The notes: generated by a model from the letters alone, not told the origin. A stretch of DNA of 45,435 nt from JAENWH01 sp038248745 (GCA_038248745.1 JBBRXC010000002.1:1-45435), one strand, 5' to 3'; shown: positions 1 to 8,410, counted from the first letter of the stretch. Translations and numbers: made by a program.

Positions 1-461
1 ACACATCAGGAGTAGAAGAAGTAAAATATATTTTTGTTGATGTCTCAGGTGCTGTAAATCATCCAAAGGTCTTGAAAGTAGAAGAAGATACAAGAGTCTA
101 TCTGGCAATTGAAATGGCGGGTGGGTTACAGCCAAATGCAGACATATCAGGTATCAATATGGCCGCGAAATTAAAAGATGAAAACAAAATATATATACCA
201 AAAATGGGTGAAAAGCTTATATCTACAGCTGGAAATAATTTAAAGCAACTTTCAGGCGTTGAAAATAATGACAAAATAAACATTAATACGGCAGACAGCC
301 AGCAGCTTCAGGAATTATCAGGTATTGGCCCCTCAACCGCCGAAAAAATAATCCAATATAGAGAAGACCATGGCAGTTATCTGTTCATTGAGGATATTAA
401 AAATGTGAGCGGGATAGGGGATAAAATTTTTGCTAAATTTAGGGATAAAATATGTATATAA
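1..461 (+). CDS. comEA: ComEA-like DNA-binding competence protein, 5' truncated
   Basis: The open frame runs in from the window edge (frame starting at base 3), so the start and the expected N-terminal membrane anchor are missing. The visible part begins with an SLBB-like segment (VDVSGAVNHP...IEMAGGLQPNAD). It ends with a tandem helix-hairpin-helix domain (ININTADSQQLQELSGIGP, then a second hairpin at NVSGIGDKI), the classic ComEA C-terminus. In the family this extracellular domain binds double-stranded DNA during uptake. The internal TTG at 72 is not a real start, because homology continues upstream. Its neighbour spo0A is about 125 bp downstream on the same strand; I see no clear terminator between them. 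Confidence 0.9.
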   Translation, partial: TSGVEEVKYIFVDVSGAVNHPKVLKVEEDTRVYLAIEMAGGLQPNADISGINMAAKLKDENKIYIPKMGEKLISTAGNNLKQLSGVENNDKININTADSQQLQELSGIGPSTAEKIIQYREDHGSYLFIEDIKNVSGIGDKIFAKFRDKICI

Positions 462-483
462 TACATATTAGTTTATCGTTTTT

Positions 484-490
484 TGTCGAA
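484..490 (+). promoter_or_regulatory. 0A box upstream of spo0A
   Basis: TGTCGAA matches the core Spo0A binding site (TTGTCGAA in context). It lies about 100 bp before the spo0A start, which suggests autoregulation as known in Bacillus. A weaker inverted copy (TTCGAAAC, about 517-524) lies 27 bp downstream. The motif match is seen directly; binding is inferred. Confidence 0.55.
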
Positions 491-587
491 ATTTGTAAAT
501 TATTATATTAAAATAATTCGAAACATTTCTTGCTAATAATTTCAAAAACTTTAAAATTAAACTATATGAATAAAGGAGGGAAATGTC

Positions 588-1379
588 ATGAATGGGATTA
601 CAGTAGGTATAGCTGACGACAACAAGGATTTCTGCGAAATACTTAAAGATTATTTTGATACACAAGAAAAAATTAACATTTCTTTTATTGTGCATGATGG
701 AATGAGTGCTGTCGAAGCGGTAATGAAGAACCAACCGGATATTCTGATCCTCGACATGGTCATGCCTCATCTGGATGGCTTGGGGGTATTAGAAAATATC
801 AATGATATGGAACTTCTAAAATATCCTAAGGTTATCGTGCTTTCTGCTGTCGGTCAGGAAGGGGTTACTCAAAAAGCAATTAATTTGGGCGCGGATTATT
901 ATATTGTTAAACCTTTTAATTTAACCACTTTAACCAAAAGAATCAATCAGCTTGCAGGCGCTGAACCTGACGAAAATAAAATGAATTTTGCTAGAACAAT
1001 AGTAAATAATTCTAATAAAGGCAAACAAGGAGATCTTGAAATAGAAATCACAAACATTATTCATGAAATTGGGGTGCCTGCACACATAAAGGGCTACCAG
1101 TATCTTCGAGATGCCATTACCTTGGTAGTCGGCGATATGGATCTTTTAAGTGCGGTAACAAAAGAACTGTATCCTGCAATAGCAAAGATCAACAACACCA
1201 CCTCAAGCAGAGTGGAACGTGCCATACGTCATGCCATTGAGGTTGCCTGGAGCAGAGGGAAAACTGATACTGTAAGTAGTATCTTCGGCAATGGAGATAA
1301 TGACATCAGTAAGCCGACAAACAGCGAATTTATAGCGGTTATTGCAGATAAATTACGACTTGAAAGAAAGGGCTTGTAA
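588..1379 (+). CDS. spo0A: Spo0A, master regulator of sporulation
   Basis: This 263-residue response regulator has an N-terminal receiver domain (about 1-120). It shows the acidic pair D10/D11, phospho-acceptor D56 in LILDMVMPH, and the conserved K108 in IVKPF. The C-terminal Spo0A effector domain (about 150-263) carries the signature helix SSRVERAIRHAIEVAW that reads 0A boxes. Length and both domains are full, so it should be functional. A good SD (AGGAGGGAAATGTC) precedes the ATG. Phosphorylated Spo0A switches cells into sporulation and, in Clostridia, often solventogenesis or stationary-phase genes. The usual upstream neighbour spoIVB is absent; comEA is there instead. Confidence 0.97.
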   Translation: MNGITVGIADDNKDFCEILKDYFDTQEKINISFIVHDGMSAVEAVMKNQPDILILDMVMPHLDGLGVLENINDMELLKYPKVIVLSAVGQEGVTQKAINLGADYYIVKPFNLTTLTKRINQLAGAEPDENKMNFARTIVNNSNKGKQGDLEIEITNIIHEIGVPAHIKGYQYLRDAITLVVGDMDLLSAVTKELYPAIAKINNTTSSRVERAIRHAIEVAWSRGKTDTVSSIFGNGDNDISKPTNSEFIAVIADKLRLERKGL

Positions 1380-1481
1380 GGCTTGAAGTTACAACGATTT
1401 TAATTTTAAAAACCAATAAAGGTTTCCAAATTATCTAAAATAAATCCACTGCCAAACCTATAAACTGCTTTAGTATAAGAC

Positions 1482-1530
1482 AATAAACTCTTTTTATTTA
1501 TTGGGTTAAATGAGAGGAGTTTTTTATTGT
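1482..1530 (+). terminator. possible weak terminator after spo0A
   Basis: AATAAACTC (1482-1490) can pair imperfectly with GAG plus a T-rich TTTTTTATT run (1516-1529), with a long loop. The structure is loose, so this is only a candidate for the end of the spo0A transcript. The remaining sequence between 1380 and 1570 holds nothing else I recognise. Confidence 0.3.
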
Positions 1531-1574
1531 GCAAAGATACTTAAATATTACACAATACCACCATTAAAAATAGA

Positions 1575-1603
1575 TTGATATAAAAGTAAAAATCTCATAT
1601 ACT
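1575..1603 (+). promoter_or_regulatory. sigma-A promoter for the GGDEF/HD-GYP gene
   Basis: TTGATA (1575-1580), a 17-bp spacer and TATACT (1598-1603) form a near-consensus vegetative promoter about 45 bp before the SD of the downstream gene. Confidence 0.6.
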
Positions 1604-1654
1604 GAAAACAATAGAAAGTTCAGATTAAGTAAGTCTCAAATTGGAGGTAGTTCC

Positions 1655-3661
1655 TTGAGCGAATACAATAAGTTAGAACAAAATAAAATAAGGGGGTTAT
1701 CCCTTAATGACAAAAAATTATATAATTATGAAAAAACAAAAGAAGGGTTACATCAACTGCGATTTATATTTATTTGTTTTTCTGTTTTGTATGGTCTTTT
1801 TGGGTATTTGGATTATTTAACCATTGATAAGCATATTGGTCAGTTCTATATAATCCGTTTTGCCATTGTAATTCCAATTTTTATCCTGTATTTCATTATT
1901 ACTTTTTATCCAATAATTTTTAGAATATCCCAATATTTTCTTACACTTTGTATTATTGTTGGAGGAATTGGGATTGATTATATGCTGATCATGTATCCTA
2001 ATAATTTCAGTTATTACGGTGGCTTGTTAATGGTTATTTTTTCAAGCTATTTTTTATTAAGGTTGAACAATGAGTTCCCATTAATTGGTAATGCTATTAT
2101 TTTGCTATTTTACATTATTGGATATATTATGATTAACAAAACACTTACTTTTGACATATATTTAGTCATCTCATTTTTTATTGGCGCCAATATAATTGGT
2201 GGTGTTGGTAATTATCAAATGGAAAGCATGCGGCAGTTGAAATACATCCAAGAAAAAGAAATTAAAATTATAAACAGACAATTAGAAGAACGTGTTATCA
2301 CCCAACATAATAAGCTGGTTAAAATCGAAAAAGCTTTTGAGTCAACCAGTGATGCTATTATAATTTTTGACCCTTCTGGAGAGCTTATTAATTATAATAG
2401 AGCCTTTTTAGAAATTATTGATTCTACAAAAGTTAATGAACGGGTACGTTATGACCAGCTGGATGATGTTATAAGATTTGTTTTGAATGGATCTGCTTGG
2501 AGTGGCGAGAGAACAATAATATCAGCTATTGGTTGTGAAAAGACATTGCTAATTCAGGCTGACTCTGTATATGATAGTGGCAAAATCATTGGAGCAGTAG
2601 CAACTTGTAAGGATATAACAAAAAGAAAAGTTATAGAAAAAAGGATTAAATATATTGGATATCATGATCATTTGACAGGTCTTTTTAATCGATATGCTTT
2701 TGAAGTAGAATCACAAAAATTAGACGTTATAAATCAATTGCCATTGAGCATTATTATGGCAGACCTTAATGGATTAAAATTACTAAATGATACCTATGGC
2801 CATTCTATTGGTGATAAATTTCTCCAATCTGCAGCTGAAGTATTAAAAAGCGTATGTCGTGAAGGAGATTTGGTTGTCCGGTGGGGTGGCGATGAATTTG
2901 TAATTATGCTGCCACAGACCACTTTCGCTCAAGCAAATTCAATTGCAAATCGAATTACAGAAGAATGTCTATTGGTTCTAACAGAAAATATTCCGCTATC
3001 CATTGCTTTGGGAGTGGCTTCCAAAGAGCATATTGAAGAAAATCTTTCTGAAATAATGAGGCAAGCTGAAGATAAAATGTACAGACAGAAACTTACGGAA
3101 AGTCATAGTGCAAAAGGTTTAATTTTAAACGCACTAAATAAAGCCATGCAAATAAAAAGTTATGAAACAGATGAACATTCGGAAAATATGCAAGAGGTGG
3201 CTATGTCATTGGCCGTACGCCTCGGTTTGTCACCTGAAGATTTGTCTAAGTTAAAATTAGTAATAAAGCTACATGATATTGGGAAAATCAATATTCCAGT
3301 CGAGATTCTTGCAAAAGATGGCCCTTTGAACGATAAAGAGTGGGTTGCTATTAAAAAGCATTGCGAAACAGGGTATAGAATTGCACTAGCAACTGAAGAG
3401 TTTGCCCACGTTGCCCAAGAAATACTCTCCCATCATGAAAAATGGGATGGCACTGGTTACCCTCGCAACTTGAAAAGAGAAGAAATTCCTTATCTTGCTC
3501 GAATAGCAAGTATTGTAGACGCTTACGAGGTTATGCTGAATGGTAGGCCATATAAAAAACCAATGGCACCTCAAGAAATTATCGGCGAATTAAAACGCTG
3601 CGCAGGTTCACAGTTTGACCCTAATCTTATCGAATTATTTATTAAAGTGATATCTGAATGA
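1655..3661 (+). CDS. membrane PAS-GGDEF-HD-GYP cyclic-di-GMP protein
   Basis: This 668-residue protein has about six hydrophobic segments between residues 30 and 185, a short coiled stretch, and a PAS sensor domain (about 225-330). A GGDEF diguanylate cyclase follows with intact GGDEF at 411-415 and an RxxD inhibitory site (REGD) five residues upstream. A C-terminal HD-GYP phosphodiesterase carries HD at 540-541, HHE at 593-595 and GTGYP at 599-603. Both catalytic cores look intact, so it could make and degrade c-di-GMP. The start is a TTG, chosen because GGAGGT lies 6 nt upstream and no better start exists. The signal sensed by the membrane part is unknown. It is transcribed alone from its own promoter. 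Confidence 0.92.
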   Translation: MSEYNKLEQNKIRGLSLNDKKLYNYEKTKEGLHQLRFIFICFSVLYGLFGYLDYLTIDKHIGQFYIIRFAIVIPIFILYFIITFYPIIFRISQYFLTLCIIVGGIGIDYMLIMYPNNFSYYGGLLMVIFSSYFLLRLNNEFPLIGNAIILLFYIIGYIMINKTLTFDIYLVISFFIGANIIGGVGNYQMESMRQLKYIQEKEIKIINRQLEERVITQHNKLVKIEKAFESTSDAIIIFDPSGELINYNRAFLEIIDSTKVNERVRYDQLDDVIRFVLNGSAWSGERTIISAIGCEKTLLIQADSVYDSGKIIGAVATCKDITKRKVIEKRIKYIGYHDHLTGLFNRYAFEVESQKLDVINQLPLSIIMADLNGLKLLNDTYGHSIGDKFLQSAAEVLKSVCREGDLVVRWGGDEFVIMLPQTTFAQANSIANRITEECLLVLTENIPLSIALGVASKEHIEENLSEIMRQAEDKMYRQKLTESHSAKGLILNALNKAMQIKSYETDEHSENMQEVAMSLAVRLGLSPEDLSKLKLVIKLHDIGKINIPVEILAKDGPLNDKEWVAIKKHCETGYRIALATEEFAHVAQEILSHHEKWDGTGYPRNLKREEIPYLARIASIVDAYEVMLNGRPYKKPMAPQEIIGELKRCAGSQFDPNLIELFIKVISE

Positions 3662-3678
3662 GGGTTTGTAAATTTGGC

Positions 3679-3707
3679 TTGAGATTGCAGTGAATTTTTA
3701 GTATAAT
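3679..3707 (+). promoter_or_regulatory. sigma-A promoter of the DUF896 gene
   Basis: TTGAGA (3679-3684), a 17-bp spacer and a perfect TATAAT (3702-3707). It is immediately followed by an operator-like palindrome. Confidence 0.65.
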
Positions 3708-3709
3708 AT

Positions 3710-3729
3710 TTCTAACAGGTTTGTTAGAA
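3710..3729. promoter_or_regulatory. operator-like inverted repeat at transcription start
   Basis: TTCTAACA and TGTTAGAA are perfect 8-bp inverted arms separated by 4 bp. They sit 3 bp after the TATAAT box and so overlap the likely start site. Position and symmetry suggest a repressor site. No T-run follows, so it is not a terminator. Confidence 0.5.
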
Positions 3730-3743
3730 AGGTAATAAAGAAT

Positions 3744-3950
3744 ATGTTGAATAAAGAGAAAATGGAAAGAATTAATGTTCTTGCTAGAAAAAGCAAGTGC
3801 GAAGGCTTAACTGAAGAAGAAAAAGCCGAACAAAAAATATTAAGAGAAGAGTACCTTGTGAAATTCAGAGAAAATTTTAAAGGCCATCTGGAAAACATTG
3901 AATTTGTCGAAGATATCGAAGAAAATAGCTGTAAAAACAAAAAAAATTAA
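3744..3950 (+). CDS. DUF896 (YnzC/UPF0291) family small protein
   Basis: This 68-residue protein begins MLNKEKMERINVLARKSK and contains GLTEEEKAEQKILREEYL, the signature of the YnzC/UPF0291 family. Members fold into a short helical hairpin. Their function is not firmly known, although B. subtilis ynzC lies in the LexA-controlled yneA operon. The C-terminal half (KFRENFKGHLENIEFVEDIEE) also matches the family. It is a single-gene unit with its own promoter, a possible operator and a terminator. Confidence 0.85.
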   Translation: MLNKEKMERINVLARKSKCEGLTEEEKAEQKILREEYLVKFRENFKGHLENIEFVEDIEENSCKNKKN

Positions 3951-3964
3951 TCCATATAAAGAGT

Positions 3965-3994
3965 AGAAGCATTCTATTTGCGGAATGCTTCTTT
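3965..3994 (+). terminator. intrinsic terminator after the DUF896 gene
   Basis: AGAAGCATTC and GAATGCTTCT pair perfectly around an 8-nt loop and are followed by a short T tract. It separates the DUF896 gene from the isc operon. Confidence 0.7.
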
Positions 3995-4081
3995 AAATTA
4001 GCATTTTTGAATATATTATATAAAAAAACTTCCATACATAATAATTATTTTTGCTTATATTGTTTAATTATTTGGTTAAGT

Positions 4082-4090
4082 TGGTATAAT
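4082..4090 (+). promoter_or_regulatory. extended -10 promoter of the isc-mnmA operon
   Basis: TGG plus TATAAT forms an extended -10 element about 40 bp before the iscS ATG. The -35 (TTGTTT, 4060-4065) is weak and at 19-bp spacing. No IscR gene or recognisable IscR site is visible nearby. Confidence 0.5.
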
Positions 4091-4130
4091 AATTAAAGTA
4101 TTTAAAGAATTCGAAACAAAAGGAGAATAT

Positions 4131-5299
4131 ATGAGACAGGTTTATTTAGACTATTCTGCAACAACACCTGTAAAGGAAGAAGTTTTAAAGGAGATGATTC
4201 CTTTTTTTCTGAAAATTTTGGGAATCCATCCAGTTTGTATACGTTAGGAGCTACTTCTAAAGAAGCCATTGAAACGGCTAGGCGTAAAGTGGCATCTTTA
4301 ATTGGCGCTGATGATAAAGAAATATTTTTTACTTCCTCTGGGACGGAATCAGATGATTGGGCAATTATTGGGATTGCTGATGCTTTAAAATCAAAAGGAA
4401 ATCATATCATCACAACCGGAATTGAACATCATGCTGTTTTACACGCTTGCGAATATCTTGCTAAAAACGGTTATGAAATAACGTTCTTGCCGGTAGATAA
4501 AGAAGGAAGAGTAAGTAATAAAGATTTAGAAAATGCCATTACGGATAAAACCATTCTTGTTAGTATCATGCATATTAACAATGAAGTTGGAACCATACAG
4601 GATATAAAAGAATTGTGCAGAATCACAAAATCAAAAAATGTCATCTTTCATACCGATTCGGTGCAAGCATTAGGGAATGTTAAAATTAACGTGAAAGAGC
4701 TTGGCGTGGATTTAATGTCTATATCCGGGCATAAAATTTATGGGCCAAAAGGTGTTGGGGCTTTATATATAAAAAAGGGAACTAAAATTTCCAATTTTAT
4801 GCATGGAGGCGGACAAGAAAACAAGAAAAGATCCGGAACTGAGAATTTGACTGGAATCGTAGGATTTGGTAAAGCGGCTGAACTGATAGAATTAAATTTA
4901 GAAAATCATATTTCCAAAATTAGTAAACTGAGAGATTATTTTATTGACCAAGTTTTTGAAAAAATTGAAAATGTTTTTCTCAACGGTAGTAGGGAATATA
5001 GACATCCAGGTAATGCAAATATTACTTTTGAATTTATTGAAGGAGAAGCGATTCTTTTGTACTTGGACTTATTAGGAATTTCTGTTTCAACTGGATCAGC
5101 ATGTTCCTCTGTATCCTTAACCCCTTCACATGTTTTAACATGTCTTGGTGTACCGGTTGAGAAGATACATGGATCCGTCAGGTTCACTATTGGAGACCCT
5201 ACAACAAAAGAAGATATAGATTATGTAGTAGATAAACTGATTGGCGTTGTTGCTAAACTGAGAACAATTTCTTCAGTTTCAAAAGAGAAAGGTTGGTAG
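4131..5299 (+). CDS. iscS: IscS-like cysteine desulfurase, frame interrupted at a T7 run
   Basis: This PLP enzyme would move sulfur from cysteine to IscU and MnmA. The true start is ATG 4131 with AGGAG 5 nt upstream, giving MRQVYLDYSATTPVKEE, a textbook IscS N-terminus. After P24-F25-F26 the zero frame hits a stop (TAG 4245-4247), making a 38-residue peptide. The rest continues in the -1 frame as SENFGNPSS and onward. Adding one T to the seven at 4202-4208 gives a normal 389-residue protein with PLP lysine at about K202 (SGHK) and catalytic cysteine at about C325 (TGSACSS). The sequence reads as U UUU UUU in the correct phase for -1 frameshifting. Alternatives are a homopolymer sequencing error, transcript slippage or a true mutation. 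Downstream partners are intact. Confidence 0.88.
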
Positions 5300-5305
5300 T
5301 TAATA

Positions 5306-5755
5306 ATGGCAATGTATAATGATAAAGTAATGGATCACTTCATGAATCCACATAATATTGGCGAACTTGAGAACCCGGACGGAATTGGCACTTATGGCAG
5401 CCCCGTATGCGGGGACATGATGCAGATATCTATCAGAGTGAAAGATGATGTAATTACGGAAGCTAAGTTTAAAACATTTGGCTGTGGTTCTGCCATTGCA
5501 TCTTCAAGTGTTGCGACAGATATGATCATTGGCATTACCATTGATCAGGCTTTAGCGATTACAAACAAAGAAATTGTTACTGAACTTGGCGGTTTGCCAG
5601 CAGTAAAAATTCACTGCTCTGTTTTAGCAGATCATGCAATTAAAGCTGCAATTTATGATTACGCAGAAAAAAACGGGAAAGTATATGCCGGATTAGAAGG
5701 CTTTGATCCAAATGAAGATGATGATGAACACGACACATGTGATACAGAGGGTTAA
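5306..5755 (+). CDS. iscU: IscU/NifU-type Fe-S scaffold protein
   Basis: This 149-residue scaffold builds [2Fe-2S]/[4Fe-4S] clusters from sulfur delivered by IscS. The three ligand cysteines are present: C35 (SPVCGDMM, with the Asp two residues on), C60 (FGCGSAIASS) and C104 (IHCSVLADHAI). An acidic tail with one more Cys (NEDDDEHDTCDTEG) is common in Clostridial versions. It starts 6 bp after iscS and its stop overlaps the mnmA ATG, so translation is coupled. No hscA, hscB or fdx follows, as is usual outside Proteobacteria. Confidence 0.93.
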   Translation: MAMYNDKVMDHFMNPHNIGELENPDGIGTYGSPVCGDMMQISIRVKDDVITEAKFKTFGCGSAIASSSVATDMIIGITIDQALAITNKEIVTELGGLPAVKIHCSVLADHAIKAAIYDYAEKNGKVYAGLEGFDPNEDDDEHDTCDTEG

Positions 5756-6828
5756 TGATGATGAATGTTCCTTTGGATAGAAATAAAGTTTTGTTGGGAT
5801 TAAGCGGTGGTGTTGACAGCACGGCCGCTGCTTTGTTTCTGAAAAAAGAGGGACTAAAGGTAACCGGATTATTTTTTGACGTCCATGCATTAAAAGGTAA
5901 GGGAGCAGAATCGGCTGAATACACAGCCAAACAACTTGAAATAGATTTTGTATATAAAAATGTTAATCAATCATTTTCTGATATTGTGATTCATAATTTC
6001 TGCAAAGAATATACAGAAGGAAGAACACCAAACCCTTGTATAATTTGCAATCCCAGCGTGAAATTCAAAACATTGATAGAGGAAGCTAATAAAATTGGGG
6101 CATATTATGTTGCAACAGGTCACTATGCGGGTGTATATTATAATGAAAGAAATGGCTGCTATTATATAAAACAAGCCGAAAACATTAAAAAAGACCAGTC
6201 CTATATGCTTTACCGACTAGGGCAGGATATTCTTTCAAGATTATTATTGCCTTTAAATCATATTCCAGATAAAAAAGAAATTAGAAATCTTGTGAGAATT
6301 GAAGGAATAAGTAATTCAGAACAAAAAGACAGTCAAGAAATATGTTTTATTTCTAAAGAAGAAAACTACATAGACTATATAAAAGAAAAGGGGTATACAT
6401 CAAAACCCGGGAAATTTATTGATAAGAATGGCGAATATTTAGGAAAACACGGTGGCCTTGTAAATTATACCATTGGCCAAAGAAAAGGATTGGGCATTAC
6501 TTTTGGAAAGCCAGTTTTTGTTTCGGAGGTTAACCATAATAATAATACGGTAACCTTAGGAGAAAATGAAGATCTTTTCAAAGAAACGGTGATTTCAAAA
6601 GACAATGTTTTGGTGCTGCCAGAAGGAGTCAGCCCTGAGATTTATGACAATGCTCAGGTTACCGCTAAAATAAGGTATTCCGCCAAACCAATGGCTGCAA
6701 CTTTAAATATTTTAGAAAACGGATTGATTAAAACGAATTTCGAGGAAATGCAAAGGGCTGTAACGCCAGGACAGTCCATCGTATTTTATCAGGAGAAATT
6801 GGTAATAGGAGGAGGGTTTATCGTATGA
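5755..6828 (+). CDS. mnmA: MnmA, tRNA-specific 2-thiouridylase
   Basis: MnmA adenylates and thiolates U34 of Lys/Glu/Gln tRNAs using sulfur passed from a cysteine desulfurase. The 357-residue protein has the PP-loop SGGVDS (17-22), the first catalytic cysteine C98 in ICNPSVKF, and the second, C197, in QEICFIS. A C-terminal beta-barrel region follows. The assigned ATG overlaps the iscU stop by one base; starts two or three codons later are equally possible. Its place directly behind iscS-iscU fits direct sulfur supply from this operon. Confidence 0.95.
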   Translation: MMMNVPLDRNKVLLGLSGGVDSTAAALFLKKEGLKVTGLFFDVHALKGKGAESAEYTAKQLEIDFVYKNVNQSFSDIVIHNFCKEYTEGRTPNPCIICNPSVKFKTLIEEANKIGAYYVATGHYAGVYYNERNGCYYIKQAENIKKDQSYMLYRLGQDILSRLLLPLNHIPDKKEIRNLVRIEGISNSEQKDSQEICFISKEENYIDYIKEKGYTSKPGKFIDKNGEYLGKHGGLVNYTIGQRKGLGITFGKPVFVSEVNHNNNTVTLGENEDLFKETVISKDNVLVLPEGVSPEIYDNAQVTAKIRYSAKPMAATLNILENGLIKTNFEEMQRAVTPGQSIVFYQEKLVIGGGFIV

Positions 6829-7400
6829 CGAATATCAGTATCGTTAAAGACTTGATTAAGTATGCGCAAAGAGCGGAAAAAGAAGGCCTTTGTAAGCATA
6901 AATCAGGGAATTTCAGTATTTTAGACCGTTCAACAGGGCTTGTATACATTACCCCTTCGGGATTTTATCGATCAGATTTAACTGTGGATGATATTGTCAT
7001 TTCTGATTTAAAGGGAAATGTCAGAGAAAATACTAATTATAGAAAGCCTTCAATGGAATTGTCAATGCATTTAAAGGTATATGCAAAGAGACCAGATGTA
7101 AATGCCATTGTTCACACACATTCTCCTTATGCAACAGCTTTTGCTGTAAAGGGAATAAAAATTGAACCCGTTACTTCTGAAGCCTACTTTTATGGGAAAA
7201 ATATGGAAATTGTCCCATATTTCGAACATGGCACGGTAGAGTTGGCTGATGCTGTTGCAAAAGCAATCAAATATGTGGATGTGTGCCTATTAAAAAATCA
7301 TGGGGTCCTTACAGTTGGCGATACCATAGAGAACGTGTTTTTAAAGGCCATATATGTTGAAAGTGTAGCAATGATCGATTATCTCTCTAGAACATTATAA
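6825..7400 (+). CDS. class II aldolase (L-fuculose-phosphate aldolase family)
   Basis: This 191-residue zinc aldolase is related to FucA/AraD/MtnB. The catalytic or base glutamate E78 (SMELSMH) and zinc ligands H97, H99 (VHTHS) and H159 (KNHG) are present. The N-terminal phosphate-binding motif HKSGNFS is clear. The family cleaves ketose-1-phosphates to dihydroxyacetone phosphate plus an aldehyde. It is slightly shorter than FucA (about 215). The ATG overlaps the mnmA stop by 4 bp, so it is translated with the sulfur-transfer operon. No fucose or rhamnose genes lie nearby. A role in clearing 5-deoxypentose by-products of radical-SAM chemistry is possible but only inferred. Its 3' end overlaps the convergent reductase gene by 14 bp. 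Confidence 0.87.
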   Translation: MTNISIVKDLIKYAQRAEKEGLCKHKSGNFSILDRSTGLVYITPSGFYRSDLTVDDIVISDLKGNVRENTNYRKPSMELSMHLKVYAKRPDVNAIVHTHSPYATAFAVKGIKIEPVTSEAYFYGKNMEIVPYFEHGTVELADAVAKAIKYVDVCLLKNHGVLTVGDTIENVFLKAIYVESVAMIDYLSRTL

Positions 7401-8343
7401 TAGCCCTAACGGGACAAACAGGGGCACAATAACCACAGGTCAGACATTTGTCGTGGTCAACCTCTGCCAGCCCTTTTTCATTAATAAAAATAGCCTGATT
7501 TGGGCATTTTTTAATACATGCATAGCAAGCTTCGCAATCTCCCTGATCAATATTTATCTTTTTGTGTTTTATGTCAGGAATATAATTTTTTTCTAGCTTT
7601 CCATCCAGATAATCGAAAATATCATCCACTTCTTTTTTATTCCCAAAACCAATCATGGCTGAATATATTCCGTCAAGCCCGTAAACGTAATCAAGGGCCT
7701 CTATATAATGTTCTGTTAAATTACCTCCGCCAAACGCTTTCATGGCAAATACCCCTATCCCTTTATCAGAAGCTTTCTTTATTGCGGAAGCCATGGCTTC
7801 TTTGGTTCCTGTATGATCCCCATTTCTGATGCCCAAACTTTTAAAATTTATCAGTGGGAACAGCACGTCACATTCTCTGCAGCCGACAATTTCTTCTGCT
7901 ACATCAACGTGATGGGTAGAAATACCTATGGCTTTAACGATTCCTTTTGACTTCGCTTCGTTAAGATAGGCCCAGGCACCGGATCTTTTTTCAAAATCAT
8001 GATTGTGTCTGACTTCATGTAATAGAAATATGTCAATCACATCTCTATCCATCTCAATTCTAGCCTCTTCCACAGCAGATTTCATCCCGTCATAAGAATC
8101 GATCAGAGATTTAGAACAAATAATGATGTCTTTGTTGGTTCTCTGGAGAGATTTTTTAATATAAGGGTAAGTTTCGTATGCCTGGGCAGTATCAAGAAAG
8201 TTCATTCCTTTTTCTAAAGCATAACTTAACACATCAGCACCTTCATTCACTGGTAGATTTAATTGGGTATTACCTACGGTAAGAACACCAAACCCTACCA
8301 CTGAAATTTCTAATCCTGTATTTCCTAATTTTATTTTATCCAT
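7387..8343 (-). CDS. aldo/keto reductase with C-terminal 2x[4Fe-4S] ferredoxin domain
   Basis: The N-terminal TIM barrel (about 1-265) has the aldo/keto reductase residues D51, Y56, K78 and H109. The C-terminal 45 residues carry two perfect CxxCxxCxxxCP motifs (CEACYACIKKCP and CLTCGYCAPVCP), a bacterial two-cluster ferredoxin. This fusion is common in anaerobes and probably links an NAD(P)H- or ferredoxin-driven carbonyl reduction to electron transfer; the substrate is unknown. The start is placed at the second of two adjacent ATGs because AGGGGG lies 4 nt before it. A frame extending to 8403 has no SD and lacks family similarity. Confidence 0.9.
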   Translation of the reverse strand: MDKIKLGNTGLEISVVGFGVLTVGNTQLNLPVNEGADVLSYALEKGMNFLDTAQAYETYPYIKKSLQRTNKDIIICSKSLIDSYDGMKSAVEEARIEMDRDVIDIFLLHEVRHNHDFEKRSGAWAYLNEAKSKGIVKAIGISTHHVDVAEEIVGCRECDVLFPLINFKSLGIRNGDHTGTKEAMASAIKKASDKGIGVFAMKAFGGGNLTEHYIEALDYVYGLDGIYSAMIGFGNKKEVDDIFDYLDGKLEKNYIPDIKHKKINIDQGDCEACYACIKKCPNQAIFINEKGLAEVDHDKCLTCGYCAPVCPVRAIIMF

Positions 8344-8410
8344 CATTCCCCCTAGATTTAATATATATTTAATTTTAATATGATTTATATCTAATTCTAT
8401 CATAATTTCT

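Noticed and set aside
4235..5299. Short cysteine desulfurase starting at TTG 4235
   Set aside because: It lacks an SD and the conserved N-terminus, which is present in the other frame from ATG 4131 and joins at the T7 run.
8347..8403. N-terminal extension of the aldo/keto reductase
   Set aside because: The extra residues do not match the family and a good SD lies before the internal ATG pair.
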